Positions 16,036-24,890 of a stretch of 64,000 bases of DNA are shown here, one piece after another. The stretch comes from Luteitalea sp. TBR-22. Lineage in GTDB: Bacteria; Acidobacteriota; Vicinamibacteria; Vicinamibacterales; Vicinamibacteraceae. The stretch is from assembly GCF_016865485.1 (NCBI RefSeq), contig NZ_AP024452.1:6346501-6410500 (forward strand), given 5' to 3'. Position 1 is the stretch's first letter; each line of letters begins with the position of its first letter. The translations under genes and the position numbers were made by a program. The notes beneath the pieces are model-generated. The model worked only from the letters and a program-made list of their open reading frames with translations, was not told where the DNA came from and did not search any database.

Positions 16036-16779
16036 ATGGACCTGACCGACCGCGTCGTCCTGGTCACCGGCGGCACCCGCATGGGCGCGTCGCTCGGCGC
16101 CGCCCTCGGCGCCCGCGGCGCCCGCGTGGCGTTCTCCTGCGCCCGTTCGACGGACGCGATCGCGCACGCCGTCGACAGGACCATCGCCGCGGGCGGCCAG
16201 GCCGTCGCCATCGGCGCCGACCTGCGCGACCCCGCGGCCTGCGAGCAACTGGTGACCGAGGCGATCGCCTGGGGCGGTCGCCTCGACGTGCTGGTCGCCC
16301 TTGCGTCCACGTACGAGCGCGTGCCGATTGCCGAGGTGACCGACGACGCGTGGCGCGCGCACCTCGCCGTCGACCTCGACGCCACGTTCCATTGCGCGCG
16401 CGCGGCCGCGCTGCACATGCGGAGGCGCGGCGGCGGCGGGCACCTGCTGTTCTGCAGTGATTGGGTGGCGGCCAGCGGTCGTCCCCGCTACACCGGCTAC
16501 GTCCCCTACTACGTCGCGAAAGCCGGCGTCGTCGCGCTCACCGAGGCGTTGGCGCTCGAGCTCGCCGGCGACGCCATCCAGGTCAACGCGATCGCTCCCG
16601 GCCCCATCCTGCCGGCCGTGGGCAGCAGCCCGGAGATGCAGGCGTCGGTGATCCGCGCTACGCCACTCGGGCACTGGGGTGGACCGGCGGCCCTCACCCA
16701 CGCCGTGATGGGCCTGCTCGATCAGGACTGGGTGACCGGGCAGACCCTCCGCGTCGACGGCGGACGGCATCTCCACTAG
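16036..16779 (+). CDS. short-chain dehydrogenase/reductase (SDR)
   Basis: A 247-residue NAD(P)-dependent oxidoreductase. It has the nucleotide motif VTGGTRMG near residue 10, the active-site YYVAK with an upstream Ser in FCSDW, and the C-terminal VTGQTLRVDGGRHL typical of classical SDRs such as the FabG group. Asn-Ala-Gly is replaced by ALAS, a small deviation. The start at ATG 16036 gives the family N-terminus; the open frame from 15277 is a shadow. The substrate is unknown. Confidence 0.9.
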   Translation: MDLTDRVVLVTGGTRMGASLGAALGARGARVAFSCARSTDAIAHAVDRTIAAGGQAVAIGADLRDPAACEQLVTEAIAWGGRLDVLVALASTYERVPIAEVTDDAWRAHLAVDLDATFHCARAAALHMRRRGGGGHLLFCSDWVAASGRPRYTGYVPYYVAKAGVVALTEALALELAGDAIQVNAIAPGPILPAVGSSPEMQASVIRATPLGHWGGPAALTHAVMGLLDQDWVTGQTLRVDGGRHLH

Positions 16780-16780
16780 G

Positions 16781-16896
16781 AATTGCAGAAGTTCAGCATT
16801 TCGGAATTGCAGCGATCAGGGCCAGCACGTTGAAGCGCCGACCCTGCCGGTGCAATTCCTGCAATTTCTGAAATTCCTGAAATTCAGGATTGCCCG
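16781..16896. repeat. GAATTGCAG-type dispersed repeat, second copy
   Basis: GAATTGCAG units on the left and CTGCAATTTCTGAAATTCCTG on the right form an imperfect inverted repeat. The middle (CGACCCTGCCGGTGCAA) matches the middle of the copy at 7390-7568. It lies between convergent genes. Confidence 0.75.
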
Positions 16897-17841
16897 CTAC
16901 GCGCTCGGCAGCGCGTCGATGAACTCGGCCATCTTCTTGCGCGTCGCCTCATCGGGCAGCGTGCCGCGGCCGCCGGCGAGGTTGTCGGCCATGTTGGCCG
17001 CCTTGCTCGTGGCGGGGGTGACGCACGTGACGGCGGGGTGCGCGATCACGTACTTCAGGAAGAACTGCGCCCACGTCTTCGCGCCGAACTGCGCCGCGAA
17101 GTCGGGCACCGCGCGCTGGCCGACGCGCGTGAACAGGCGCGTGCGGCCGAACGGCACGTACACCAGCACGCCGATCTTGCGCTCCTGTGCCAGCGGCAGG
17201 ATCGACTGCTCGACGTCGCGGTTGTCGATGGCGTAGTCGACGCCGATGAAGTCGAGCGGCTCGTTGCGCATCACCGTCTGCAGCTCGGCGTACTGCGACT
17301 TGTTGGTGCTCGTCACGCCGATGTAGCGCACCTTGCCGGCCTTCTTCATCTCCTTCAGGATGCCCAGCTGCGTCGGCACGTCGCCGAGGTTGTGCACCTG
17401 GATCAGGTCGATCTTCGGCTTCTTCAGCTTGCCGAACGACGCCTCGATCTGCGCCTTCGCGGCGGCCGGATCCGCCGTGCCGCTGCCTCGTCCCGCGACG
17501 TTGACCTTGGTGGCCCAGAACACCTTCTCGGTGATGCCGAGTTCCGCGGCAATCCGCCCGGCCACCTCTTCCGAAGCGCCGTAGCTCGGCGCGGTGTCGA
17601 ACACCGTGCCGCCCTGATCGATGAGCGCTTTCAGGACATCGCGCAGCGCGGTCACGTCCTCGCTGCGGGCGACCTGCGAGAAGGTCGCCGAGCTGCCGAG
17701 CCCCACCACCGGCAGCTTCTCCCCCGATGAGGGGATGGCGCGGGTGATGAGCGGCTGCTGGGCGAGCAGTCGGATCGGATCGAAAGCCAGGGCGGCACCA
17801 GCCCCGGCGGTCAGGGTCAGCCAGTCACGGCGGGTCAGCAT
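16897..17841 (-). CDS. aldo/keto reductase with Tat-like signal
   Basis: A 314-residue NAD(P)H-dependent aldo/keto reductase. The catalytic tetrad is visible as Asp and Tyr in FDTAPSYG, Lys in WATKVN and His in QVHNLG. The N-terminus (MLTRRDWLTLTAGAG) looks like a twin-arginine signal, so the enzyme is probably exported folded. Start at ATG 17841 behind AGGA; the longer frame upstream runs through the hairpin repeats. Substrate unknown. Confidence 0.88.
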   Translation of the reverse strand: MLTRRDWLTLTAGAGAALAFDPIRLLAQQPLITRAIPSSGEKLPVVGLGSSATFSQVARSEDVTALRDVLKALIDQGGTVFDTAPSYGASEEVAGRIAAELGITEKVFWATKVNVAGRGSGTADPAAAKAQIEASFGKLKKPKIDLIQVHNLGDVPTQLGILKEMKKAGKVRYIGVTSTNKSQYAELQTVMRNEPLDFIGVDYAIDNRDVEQSILPLAQERKIGVLVYVPFGRTRLFTRVGQRAVPDFAAQFGAKTWAQFFLKYVIAHPAVTCVTPATSKAANMADNLAGGRGTLPDEATRKKMAEFIDALPSA

Positions 17842-17904
17842 GCTTGGAGTCCTCCAGGCAGATCCGACGACGCCGCGGTGCCAAACGTTGCGCGCCGGAT
17901 TGCG

Positions 17905-18075
17905 AGGTAGGGCGGCGTGTCCCACGTTCCACAGAGGTAGGGCGGGGTGTCCCACCCCGCCGTTGGTCTCGTTGGACGAACGGCGCGGTCGGCCACCTTC
18001 GCGCGGCGCGCTTCGGTGCCCAGGGAGACTCGCGCCCTACCTGGGTGGTGCAGGGCCCAGCGCGCCCTACCCGCA
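17905..18075. repeat. covarying hairpin repeat cluster
   Basis: A truncated left end (17905-17925), a full forward hairpin GGCGGGGTG / CACCCCGCC around TCC (17941-17961), a reverse hairpin GGCGCGGTC...GACTCGCGCC with a 36-base loop, and a truncated right end up to 18075. It fills the gap between the aldo/keto reductase and the YD-repeat gene. Confidence 0.8.
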
Positions 18076-18080
18076 TGGTG

Positions 18081-19301
18081 TCAGCGCTTGACGCCGTCGT
18101 ACACCGTCGTCGAGGTCGACGTCGCGTCGATGGTGCCGTTTGCATCATCGTCGCGATCGGAGACCTCCAGAATCAGCTGTCCGCGCGTGTTGTACGAGTT
18201 GGCCACTGTCTGGCGAAACACCGGCACCCTGTCGATTTCAACCGTCACGTCGGTCGAGAGCAGGCGGCTATCGGCGTCGTACGTGTACCGGGTCAGCTGG
18301 CGCACCAGTGTGCCGCCGGTCTGGTCATCGGTCACTTCCTCGACCTTGTTGCCTGCCTGGTCGTAGCTGATGCGCCTGGTGGAGGCCGAATCGACGACAC
18401 CATCGATGGCGCCGCCGGCCGCCGTCGCCTGGTCGATCTCGGTGCGGATCTGCACGAGTTCCCCTCCCGGGCCGTACAACTGGCTGGTGCTCACGCGAAG
18501 GCTCAAGGCGCCGTCGGCGTTGTCGTCGGACTCCAACAGGCTGGAGACGAGGCGACCTGCCTCGTCGTAGGTGTACGACTGCTGCTCCACGAGCTCGACG
18601 CTGCCGTTCGCACCGAGGTCCACCTGGACGCTCCGCTCCAGCACGGCGCCCGCGCCGTCGTACATCCACGCGATCGTCGTGCGATTGTCGGCGACGTTGT
18701 CCACCGGGCTGTCGCCTTCGCTGACCTCCGAGACGCGTCGGCCGGCGCTGTCGTAGGCCGAAGTCACCTTGAAGACCGACTCGATCGACCCATCAGCCCC
18801 CTGGTCCTGGCTGTTGACCGACACCAGCACGTTCCCCTGCCCGTCGTTGGCATACGTGGTGGAGGAGCGCAGGTCGAGCACGCCGTCGCCGTTGCCGTCG
18901 GCCTCGACCAGGTTGCGCACCAGGTAGCCGTTGCTGTCGTACGTCGAGGTCGTCGTCGTGACCCACGACGCGCCACCGCTCTCCTGCGAGGCGACCTCCT
19001 GCGTCAGGCGGCCCGCCTTGTCGTACTGATAGGTGATGACGCGCGTCGCGTCGATGACGCCATCGGCGTCGTTGTCGGCCTCGAGCGTATCGCGCACGAG
19101 CCGATTCTTCGTGTCGTAACCCTTGCTGAAGATGCCACGACGGTCGGTGGCACCGTCGTTGTTGGTGTCGTCTTCGGTCGTGGTGACTACCGTCCGCTTC
19201 GGAGCGGTGGGCTTGGCGGCGAGGACAGGGACGGCAGAACACGAGAGGAGCGCCACGCCGAGCAGGGCGGCGCCGGCAGTGGCGGCGTATTGACGATGCA
19301 T
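18081..19301 (-). CDS. secreted YD-repeat protein with Asp-rich calcium-like loops
   Basis: A 406-residue exported protein. After a signal peptide (MHRQYAATAGAALLG...LAA; a lipoprotein Cys in LLSC is possible) it consists of seven or eight repeats of about 48 residues. Each combines an RHS/YD-type motif (YDxxGRLxxE, for example YDKAGRLTQEV and YDEAGRLVSSL) with a D-x-D-x-D-G-x-x-D loop (DTNNDGATD, DNDADGVID, DGNGDGVLD, DDNADGALS) like calcium loops of dockerin or thrombospondin type 3. No toxin tip or C-terminal anchor is present, so it is not a typical RHS toxin. ATG 19301 is 35 nt behind a sigma-54-like start site. Confidence 0.85.
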   Translation of the reverse strand: MHRQYAATAGAALLGVALLSCSAVPVLAAKPTAPKRTVVTTTEDDTNNDGATDRRGIFSKGYDTKNRLVRDTLEADNDADGVIDATRVITYQYDKAGRLTQEVASQESGGASWVTTTTSTYDSNGYLVRNLVEADGNGDGVLDLRSSTTYANDGQGNVLVSVNSQDQGADGSIESVFKVTSAYDSAGRRVSEVSEGDSPVDNVADNRTTIAWMYDGAGAVLERSVQVDLGANGSVELVEQQSYTYDEAGRLVSSLLESDDNADGALSLRVSTSQLYGPGGELVQIRTEIDQATAAGGAIDGVVDSASTRRISYDQAGNKVEEVTDDQTGGTLVRQLTRYTYDADSRLLSTDVTVEIDRVPVFRQTVANSYNTRGQLILEVSDRDDDANGTIDATSTSTTVYDGVKR

Positions 19302-19346
19302 TGAGGGGACCTCGGAAAGTGGGCCGTGGACGGTTGGGCTTACATG

Positions 19347-19362
19347 AGCCAGAACCGTGCCA
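19347..19362 (-). promoter_or_regulatory. candidate sigma-54 -24/-12 promoter
   Basis: On the minus strand TGGCACGGTTCTGGCT: a perfect TGGCACG at -24 and GC ten bases after GG. Two direct GTGCCGACT copies lie upstream (19363-19371 and 19412-19420). Confidence 0.75.
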
Positions 19363-19451
19363 GTGCCGACTGGCGGGAACGCGCATCACTTTCGTTGGCG
19401 TGGTCGCACTTGTGCCGACTTCAGACGACTAATGTCTGCCGCATTCCCCAG

Positions 19452-19556
19452 AGGTAGGGCGCGATGTCCCCATCGCGCCGTTGGTCTGATGAGACTAACG
19501 GCGGGGTGGGACACCCCGCCCTACCTGGGTGGTGAGGGCACATCGCGCCCTACCTC
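19452..19556. repeat. covarying hairpin repeat, pair plus truncated end
   Basis: Forward hairpin GGCGCGATG / CATCGCGCC around TCCC, then CCGTT-loop-AACGG, then reverse hairpin GGCGGGGTG / CACCCCGCC around GGA, then a partial right end with CATCGCGCCCTACC. The two hairpins have different stem sequences but both pair fully. Confidence 0.9.
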
Positions 19557-19562
19557 CATGCC

Positions 19563-20411
19563 CTACCGGTGCGCTTCGTCAAGGATCCGGTGCAGCACCG
19601 CGTCGGTGCCGGTCAAAGGGAGGTTGCTGATGTAGAAGTGCTTCACGCCCGCGGCCTTGAGGGTCCGGATGGTGCGTGCGCACACGGTCTCCGGCGAGGC
19701 GCCGGCCCCGAACTCCTCGACGAGCGCGTCCACCGGCACGGGCATGAACCCGGCCAGCATGTCGAGCGTGCGCCGCCGGGCGCTGCGGTAGTAGAAGACG
19801 CCGAACACGCCGGGCAGCGTGACGCCGCGCCGCGCCGCCTCCGACAGGAACGCCTCCACCGCGCCGGCCTGGTGGTGGGTGGCGACCTGGGTGAGGAAGT
19901 ACTCGCCGGTGAAGTCGTCATCCTGCAGGTACGACACCTGCCGCGCCGGATCGCCGTGCGGGTTGGCCCAGCCGCCGAGCACCAGCGACGGCTGCCGATG
20001 ACGGATCGCCGCCCGCAGTTCCCACGCGTGCTCGACGCAGCGCGGCGTGCCGATCGTCTTGTCGCCGCCGAGCACCACCAGCGACGGGAAGCCGTGCATC
20101 TGCGCCCGGTCGGCGTACGACAGGCAGTACTCCAGGGAGTGCTTGGAGGTGAGGAACGGCACCACGTGGTCGCGCGGCACGTCGTCGCCGAGGTTCAGCA
20201 CGAGGTGGCGCAGGTTGTCCTCTTCCTGCGCGCCGACGGCGCTGTCGGTGAGGCACACGTGGTGCCCGTGGCGCACGAGGCGCCGCACGGCGTGGTAGGT
20301 GTCGATCCACGCGTCGATGCCCGCCGCGGCGCTGAGTTCGGCGCGCGGCGGACGGAGTTCGACGCTGTAGACGGAGTCGGGCCCGGCGAGGGCCTCTGCA
20401 AAGGCAGGCAA
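19563..20411 (-). CDS. methylenetetrahydrofolate reductase-like protein
   Basis: A 282-residue protein resembling the MTHFR (MetF) TIM barrel: SVELRPPRAEL at the position of the family's strand 1, FLTSKHS, VLGGD and GEYFLTQVATH (as in MetF's FFxTQ). The usual FAD contacts are only partly recognisable and the protein is slightly shorter than MetF, so a folate or related C1 role is likely but not certain. The start appears to be a TTG at 20411, six bases after the preceding stop, behind AGAAGG. It probably forms an operon with the DUF4412 gene. Confidence 0.65.
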   Translation of the reverse strand: MPAFAEALAGPDSVYSVELRPPRAELSAAAGIDAWIDTYHAVRRLVRHGHHVCLTDSAVGAQEEDNLRHLVLNLGDDVPRDHVVPFLTSKHSLEYCLSYADRAQMHGFPSLVVLGGDKTIGTPRCVEHAWELRAAIRHRQPSLVLGGWANPHGDPARQVSYLQDDDFTGEYFLTQVATHHQAGAVEAFLSEAARRGVTLPGVFGVFYYRSARRRTLDMLAGFMPVPVDALVEEFGAGASPETVCARTIRTLKAAGVKHFYISNLPLTGTDAVLHRILDEAHR

Positions 20412-20417
20412 GCGGCG

Positions 20418-21209
20418 CTATTCGACCTTCTGGCGCTTCACGGTGTATCCGGCAGGCACGGCGAATACCGCGTCGTCGATCGGCTCGTCGGAGATGCTGG
20501 TGACGGTGGTGTTCATCTCGCCACCGCCCATCTTGGCGAACACGCCGGCCATCGGGCCATCGCCCGACAGCTTGATCACCTGCATGGACTCGAGCGGCAC
20601 GCCCTTCTCCGCCATCGTCTTGTACAGGGTCATCATGCCCTTGGCGTTGCCCGGCTGCGCCCGGGCCGCCCGCGGATCGCCGAAGAAGAAGCCCTTCTCG
20701 GCGGCGTTGAGGTAGAAGGCCGCGTAGTCCTTCGCGCCGGGCGCCTCGGTGGACAGGAAGGCCGGCCCCGAGATGTTGACCGTCATGGTCATGCCCTGGG
20801 CCATCGAGGACTGCACCGACACGTCGAGGTCGTGGCCCACCGCCGGGTAACCGGCCACGGTCTTGGTCTGGCCGTTGGGCTTCATCGACACCTTGACGCC
20901 GTCGGCGGCCACTCCGGCGGCCTGGAGCGTCCTGGCCATCTCGGCCACGTTCCAGATCTCGGCTTCCTTCTTCTTGTGGTTGATGCTGATGAGCTCGCCG
21001 GCGTCCACGTCCATGATCGTGGAGAGCTCGTTGCCCCCCAACGCCTGGTCGGTCCGCATCCGGTTGCCCTTGATGTAGGTGACCGTCTGGCCCGAAGGCG
21101 TCCGGCCCATCATCTTGCCGGACATCGTCGCCACCATCTTCACGTCGGCCGATGCGGCCGACGCCCACGTCATCACGCCAAGTGCCACTGCTGCTGTACG
21201 AAGACGCAT
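20418..21209 (-). CDS. exported DUF4412-like protein
   Basis: A 263-residue protein with a signal peptide (MRLRTAAVALGVMTWASAASA). The body has the features of DUF4412: GRTPSGQTVTYIKGNRMRTD, a mid-region with hydrolysable-looking GYPAVGHDLDV, and a C-terminal VPAGYTV. Members are periplasmic and of unknown function, structurally like lipoprotein carrier folds. ATG 21209 lies behind AGAGGTGAG. The gene overlaps nothing and is followed six bases later by the MTHFR-like gene; the pairing does not explain either role. Confidence 0.75.
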   Translation of the reverse strand: MRLRTAAVALGVMTWASAASADVKMVATMSGKMMGRTPSGQTVTYIKGNRMRTDQALGGNELSTIMDVDAGELISINHKKKEAEIWNVAEMARTLQAAGVAADGVKVSMKPNGQTKTVAGYPAVGHDLDVSVQSSMAQGMTMTVNISGPAFLSTEAPGAKDYAAFYLNAAEKGFFFGDPRAARAQPGNAKGMMTLYKTMAEKGVPLESMQVIKLSGDGPMAGVFAKMGGGEMNTTVTSISDEPIDDAVFAVPAGYTVKRQKVE

Positions 21210-21332
21210 CTTGCTCACCTCTCCAGCCGGACGACGTGGGGAGTCGATCCGGTGCTCGGGCCCGTCGGTCCCGTGGCGCTGACCCTCGAAGTATAGAATA
21301 CGGGGCTGTTTCCGCCCGGACTGCCATTTCCC

Positions 21333-22715
21333 ATGAGCGCACTCACCTTTCTCGGGGCCGCCCAGACGGTCACCGGCTCCCGCCACCTGCTCCGCACCAG
21401 CGCGGGACATCGCGTGCTGGTGGACTGCGGCATGTTCCAGGGCCTCAAGGCCCTGCGCGAACGCAACTGGCAGGGCCTCGGCGTGGCGACCTCCGAGATC
21501 GACGCGGTGCTGCTGACGCACGCGCATCTCGATCACGTCGGCTGGCTGCCCCGCCTGGTCGCCTCCGGCTACCGCGGGCGCGTCTACTGCACCCCCGGCA
21601 CGCGCGACCTCTGCACCCTCGTGCTGCCCGATGCCGGCCGCATCCAGGAAGAGGACGCGCGGCAGGCAAACAAGCACGGATACTCCCGGCACGCCCCCGC
21701 CAAGCCGCTGTTCACCGAAGACGACGCGCGCCGCGCCCTCACGCTGCTGCAGCCGGTGTCGTACGGCGTGCCGCTGCAGGTGGTGCCCGGCCTGACCGCG
21801 GAGTTCATCCGCGCTGGCCACCTGCTCGGGTCGTCGTTCATCCGCGTCACGCAGGACGATGCGCCGCAGACGATCCTCTTCGGTGGCGACCTGGGGCGCT
21901 ACGGTCGTCCCGTGCTCCCCGACCCCGAGCCGGTCGAGTACGCCGACGTCCTGCTCGTCGAATCCACCTACGGCAACCGCACCCACGGCCCCGACGACGA
22001 CGGCGCGTCGCTGGCCGAGGTGATCGTGAAGACGCACGAGCGGGGCGGACGGTTGGTGATCCCCTCGTTCGCCATCGGGCGCGTCGAGGAACTCCTGTAC
22101 TGGCTCCAGCGTCTCGAGAAGGAAGCGCGCATCCCCTCGATGCCCACCTACGTGGACAGCCCGATGGCCGCCGAGGCGCTGCAGTTCTACAGCTCGAGGC
22201 CCGACGAACTCGATCCCGACATGCGGCCGGTGCACCGCGGACCGATGTTCGACACGCGCCGCCTCCACGTGATCAAGGACACCGAGGAGTCCAAGGCCCT
22301 CACCAACTCGTCGGGGCCGGCGCTGATCATCTCGTCGAGCGGCATGGCGACCGGCGGCCGGGTGCTGCACCACCTCAAGCGCCTGCTGCCCGATCCGAAG
22401 AACACCGTCCTGTTCGTCGGCTACCAGGCGGCCGGCACGCGCGGGCGCTTGCTGGTGGACGGCGCCCGGACCGTGAAGATCCACGGCGAGGTGATCCCCG
22501 TCGCGGCGCAGGTGGTGCGCAACGACCAGATGTCGGCGCACGCCGACCGCGACGAGATCCTGCGGTGGCTGCGCGGCTTCAAGCGCCCGCCCGCCCGCAC
22601 CTTCCTCGTGCACGGCGAGCCCGAGGCGATGGGCGCGCTGGCCGCGTCGATCACGGAGACGCTCGGCTGGAACGTGCACCAGCCGCAGCACCGCGAACAC
22701 GTCGAACTCGGGTAG
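21333..22715 (+). CDS. beta-CASP metallo-beta-lactamase-fold RNase
   Basis: A 460-residue cytoplasmic protein of the Ysh1/CPSF73-like family. The metal motif HAHLDH is at residues 63-68, followed by the beta-CASP domain (GHLLGSSFIRV, VESTYGNRTH, PSFAIGRVEELL, SSSGMATGGRVLHHL) and the C-terminal RMMBL region (ISAHADRDEI-like MSAHADRDEIL, FLVHGEPEAM). All metal ligands seem present. Bacterial members act as RNA endonucleases or 5' exonucleases. A MSALTFLG start at ATG 21333. It is divergent from the DUF4412 gene. Confidence 0.93.
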   Translation: MSALTFLGAAQTVTGSRHLLRTSAGHRVLVDCGMFQGLKALRERNWQGLGVATSEIDAVLLTHAHLDHVGWLPRLVASGYRGRVYCTPGTRDLCTLVLPDAGRIQEEDARQANKHGYSRHAPAKPLFTEDDARRALTLLQPVSYGVPLQVVPGLTAEFIRAGHLLGSSFIRVTQDDAPQTILFGGDLGRYGRPVLPDPEPVEYADVLLVESTYGNRTHGPDDDGASLAEVIVKTHERGGRLVIPSFAIGRVEELLYWLQRLEKEARIPSMPTYVDSPMAAEALQFYSSRPDELDPDMRPVHRGPMFDTRRLHVIKDTEESKALTNSSGPALIISSSGMATGGRVLHHLKRLLPDPKNTVLFVGYQAAGTRGRLLVDGARTVKIHGEVIPVAAQVVRNDQMSAHADRDEILRWLRGFKRPPARTFLVHGEPEAMGALAASITETLGWNVHQPQHREHVELG

Positions 22716-22915
22716 GGCGCGGTGTCGCCCAGAGGTAGGCGCGGTCTCGCCTCAGAGGTAGGGCGCGATGTTGCCGCAGAGGTAGGGCGCGATGTCCCCA
22801 TCGCGCCGTTGATTTGGTGGACGTTGATTGACGGATTAACGGCGGGGTGAGGACACCCCGCCCTACCTGGGGGGGACACCCCGCCCTGCCTGGGGGGGAC
22901 ACGCTGCCCCGCCTA
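22711..22915. repeat. hairpin repeat array with serial ends
   Basis: Three truncated left ends (GGTAGGGCGCGGTGTC..., AGAGGTAGGCGCGG..., AGAGGTAGGGCGCGATG...), then a full forward hairpin GGCGCGATG / CATCGCGCC and a full reverse hairpin GGCGGGGTG...CACCCCGCC, then two further right ends (GGGGACACCCCGCCCTGCC and a decayed one). It fills the whole gap to the DPP III gene. Confidence 0.85.
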
Positions 22916-22925
22916 TGTGGACTGA

Positions 22926-24878
22926 ATGACCGATCGTCCTTATCTCCTCGAGCGCGTCGGCCCCGCGGCCGTCGTCCAGTTGTACGCCGACGCGTTCCAC
23001 ACCCTCGCGCCCGAGGACAGGGTGCTAGCGTGGCACCTCTACGAGGCAGCGCTCGCCGGGCGCGACATCTACTACGACCAGCGGTACGAGCACGGCCTCG
23101 CGATGCGCGACGTGATCGAGGCGCTGTTTGCCGGACGCGCCCACCTCCCGGCCGACGTGGCGCAGGCGATCGAGCGCTACACGAAGCTGTTCTGGCTCAA
23201 CTCCGGGCCGTACGACCACATCACCGCCCGAAAGTTCGTGCTGGGGCTGACGCGCGATCAGTTCGTCGAGGCGATCGGCGCAGTCGCGGCTGCCGGCATC
23301 GCGGTGCCGCTCGGCGGGCACGCCACCGCCGACGCATTCGTGGACGCCTACGCCCGCGACTTCCTCGACGAGGCCTGGCGGCCGATGGTCACCAGCAAGA
23401 CGCCCGGGCCGGGCGAGGACATCCTGGCCAGCAGCGCCAACAACCTGTACGTGAACCTCACGTCGGCCGACGTCGACGCCTTCGAGGAGCAGTACGCGCT
23501 CAACTCGCGGCTCGTGAAGGATCCTGACGGCACCTTGCGCGAGGAGGTGTACCGGGTGGGGGGCCGCTACGGCGCGACGATCGCCCGCGTGGTGTCGCAC
23601 CTCGAGGCGGCCCGCGACGTCGCGCCGCCGCCGACCGCCATCGCGCTCGACGCCCTGATCCGCTTCTACCGCACCGGCGAGGAGGAGGATCGGCGCGACT
23701 ACGACATCGCCTGGGTGACCGACGCGCGCTCGCCCGTGGACACGATCAACGGCTTCATCGAGGTGTACCTCGACGCGCGCGGCCGCAAGGGCGCCTGGGA
23801 GGGCCTGGTCTTCCACGAGCACCCGGAGAAGACGCGGCACATCCGCCGCATCGCCGAGCATGCCGCGTGGTTCGAGGCGCACATGCCCTACGCGGAAGCC
23901 TACCGGCGCACCGACGTCGTCGGCGTGTCGGCGCGCGCCATCGACGTGCTGGTCGAGTGCGGCGACGCCGGGCCGATGACCGCGATCGGCATCAACCTGC
24001 CCAACGACGAGTCAATCCGCGAGGTCCACGGCAGCAAGTCCGTGTCGCTGGCCAACGTCGTCGAGGCCTACGAGCAGTCGCAGCCCGAGAGCCTGCGCGA
24101 GGAGTTCTGCTGGGACGAGGCCGAGCGCGACCGCGCCCGGCGCTTCCAGGCCTTCGCGGGCGAACTGGCCACCAGCCTCCACGAGGTGATCGGCCACGGC
24201 TCGGGCCGCATGGCGCCGCACGTCGGGCCGCCGCAGGCGGTGCTGCGCGAGCAGTACTCCACGCTCGAGGAGACGCGCTCCGACCTGGTGGCGCTGTGGT
24301 TCATCGCCGACCCGGTGATGGTGGAACTCGGCCTGATCGCCGCCGACGACCACGCCGAGGTCGTGCGCGCCGAGTACGAGGCCTACGCCCGCAACGCGCT
24401 GGTGCAGCTCCGGCGCGTCCGCCAGGGCACGCACCTCGAGGAAGACCACATGCGCAACCGCCAGGCGATCGTGCACTGGCTGATGGCGCACACCACGGCC
24501 ATCGAACGACGGACGCGCGACGGCCGCACCTTCCACGTGGTCACCGACGTCGAGGCCTTCCGCGCCGGCGTCGGCCGCATGCTCGCCCTCGTGCAGCAGA
24601 TCAAGTCCGAGGGGCAGTACGAGGAGGCCGTGGCGCTGTTCGAGGCGCACGGCATCCACTTCGATCCGGCGCTGCGTGACGAGATCGTGGCGCGCGTCGA
24701 TCGCCTCGACCTGCCGTCGTACACCGGCTTCGTCATGCCGCGGCTCGCCCCCGTCCGCGACGAGACGGGCCGCATCGTCGACGTCGAGGTGTCCTATCCC
24801 TGCGACCTCGCGACGCAGATGCTCGAGTACTCGAAGAACTACCGCATGGCCGACGTGGACCGTGCACGGCATGCGTAG
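22926..24878 (+). CDS. dipeptidyl peptidase III (peptidase M49)
   Basis: A 650-residue zinc metallopeptidase that removes dipeptides from peptide N-termini. The M49 signature HExxGH is at residues 419-424 (HEVIGHGSG) and the second zinc motif EEtRsD starts at residue 448. No signal peptide, so cytoplasmic. The length is close to bacterial DPP III. A short hydrophobic N-terminal segment is part of the fold. ATG at 22926. The HEAT-cyclophilin gene follows on the same strand after a cluster of hairpin repeats. Confidence 0.92.
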   Translation: MTDRPYLLERVGPAAVVQLYADAFHTLAPEDRVLAWHLYEAALAGRDIYYDQRYEHGLAMRDVIEALFAGRAHLPADVAQAIERYTKLFWLNSGPYDHITARKFVLGLTRDQFVEAIGAVAAAGIAVPLGGHATADAFVDAYARDFLDEAWRPMVTSKTPGPGEDILASSANNLYVNLTSADVDAFEEQYALNSRLVKDPDGTLREEVYRVGGRYGATIARVVSHLEAARDVAPPPTAIALDALIRFYRTGEEEDRRDYDIAWVTDARSPVDTINGFIEVYLDARGRKGAWEGLVFHEHPEKTRHIRRIAEHAAWFEAHMPYAEAYRRTDVVGVSARAIDVLVECGDAGPMTAIGINLPNDESIREVHGSKSVSLANVVEAYEQSQPESLREEFCWDEAERDRARRFQAFAGELATSLHEVIGHGSGRMAPHVGPPQAVLREQYSTLEETRSDLVALWFIADPVMVELGLIAADDHAEVVRAEYEAYARNALVQLRRVRQGTHLEEDHMRNRQAIVHWLMAHTTAIERRTRDGRTFHVVTDVEAFRAGVGRMLALVQQIKSEGQYEEAVALFEAHGIHFDPALRDEIVARVDRLDLPSYTGFVMPRLAPVRDETGRIVDVEVSYPCDLATQMLEYSKNYRMADVDRARHA

Positions 24879-24890
24879 GCTTCGATTCAC

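Noticed and set aside
18081-19301. RHS toxin
   Set aside because: No long YD-repeat shell, no core DPxG cleavage motif and no variable C-terminal toxin domain; the protein is only 406 residues.
22711-22915. CRISPR-like appearance of the repeated AGAGGTAGGGCGCG units
   Set aside because: The units are partial ends of the hairpin repeat at unequal spacing, there are no unique spacers of constant length and no cas genes.
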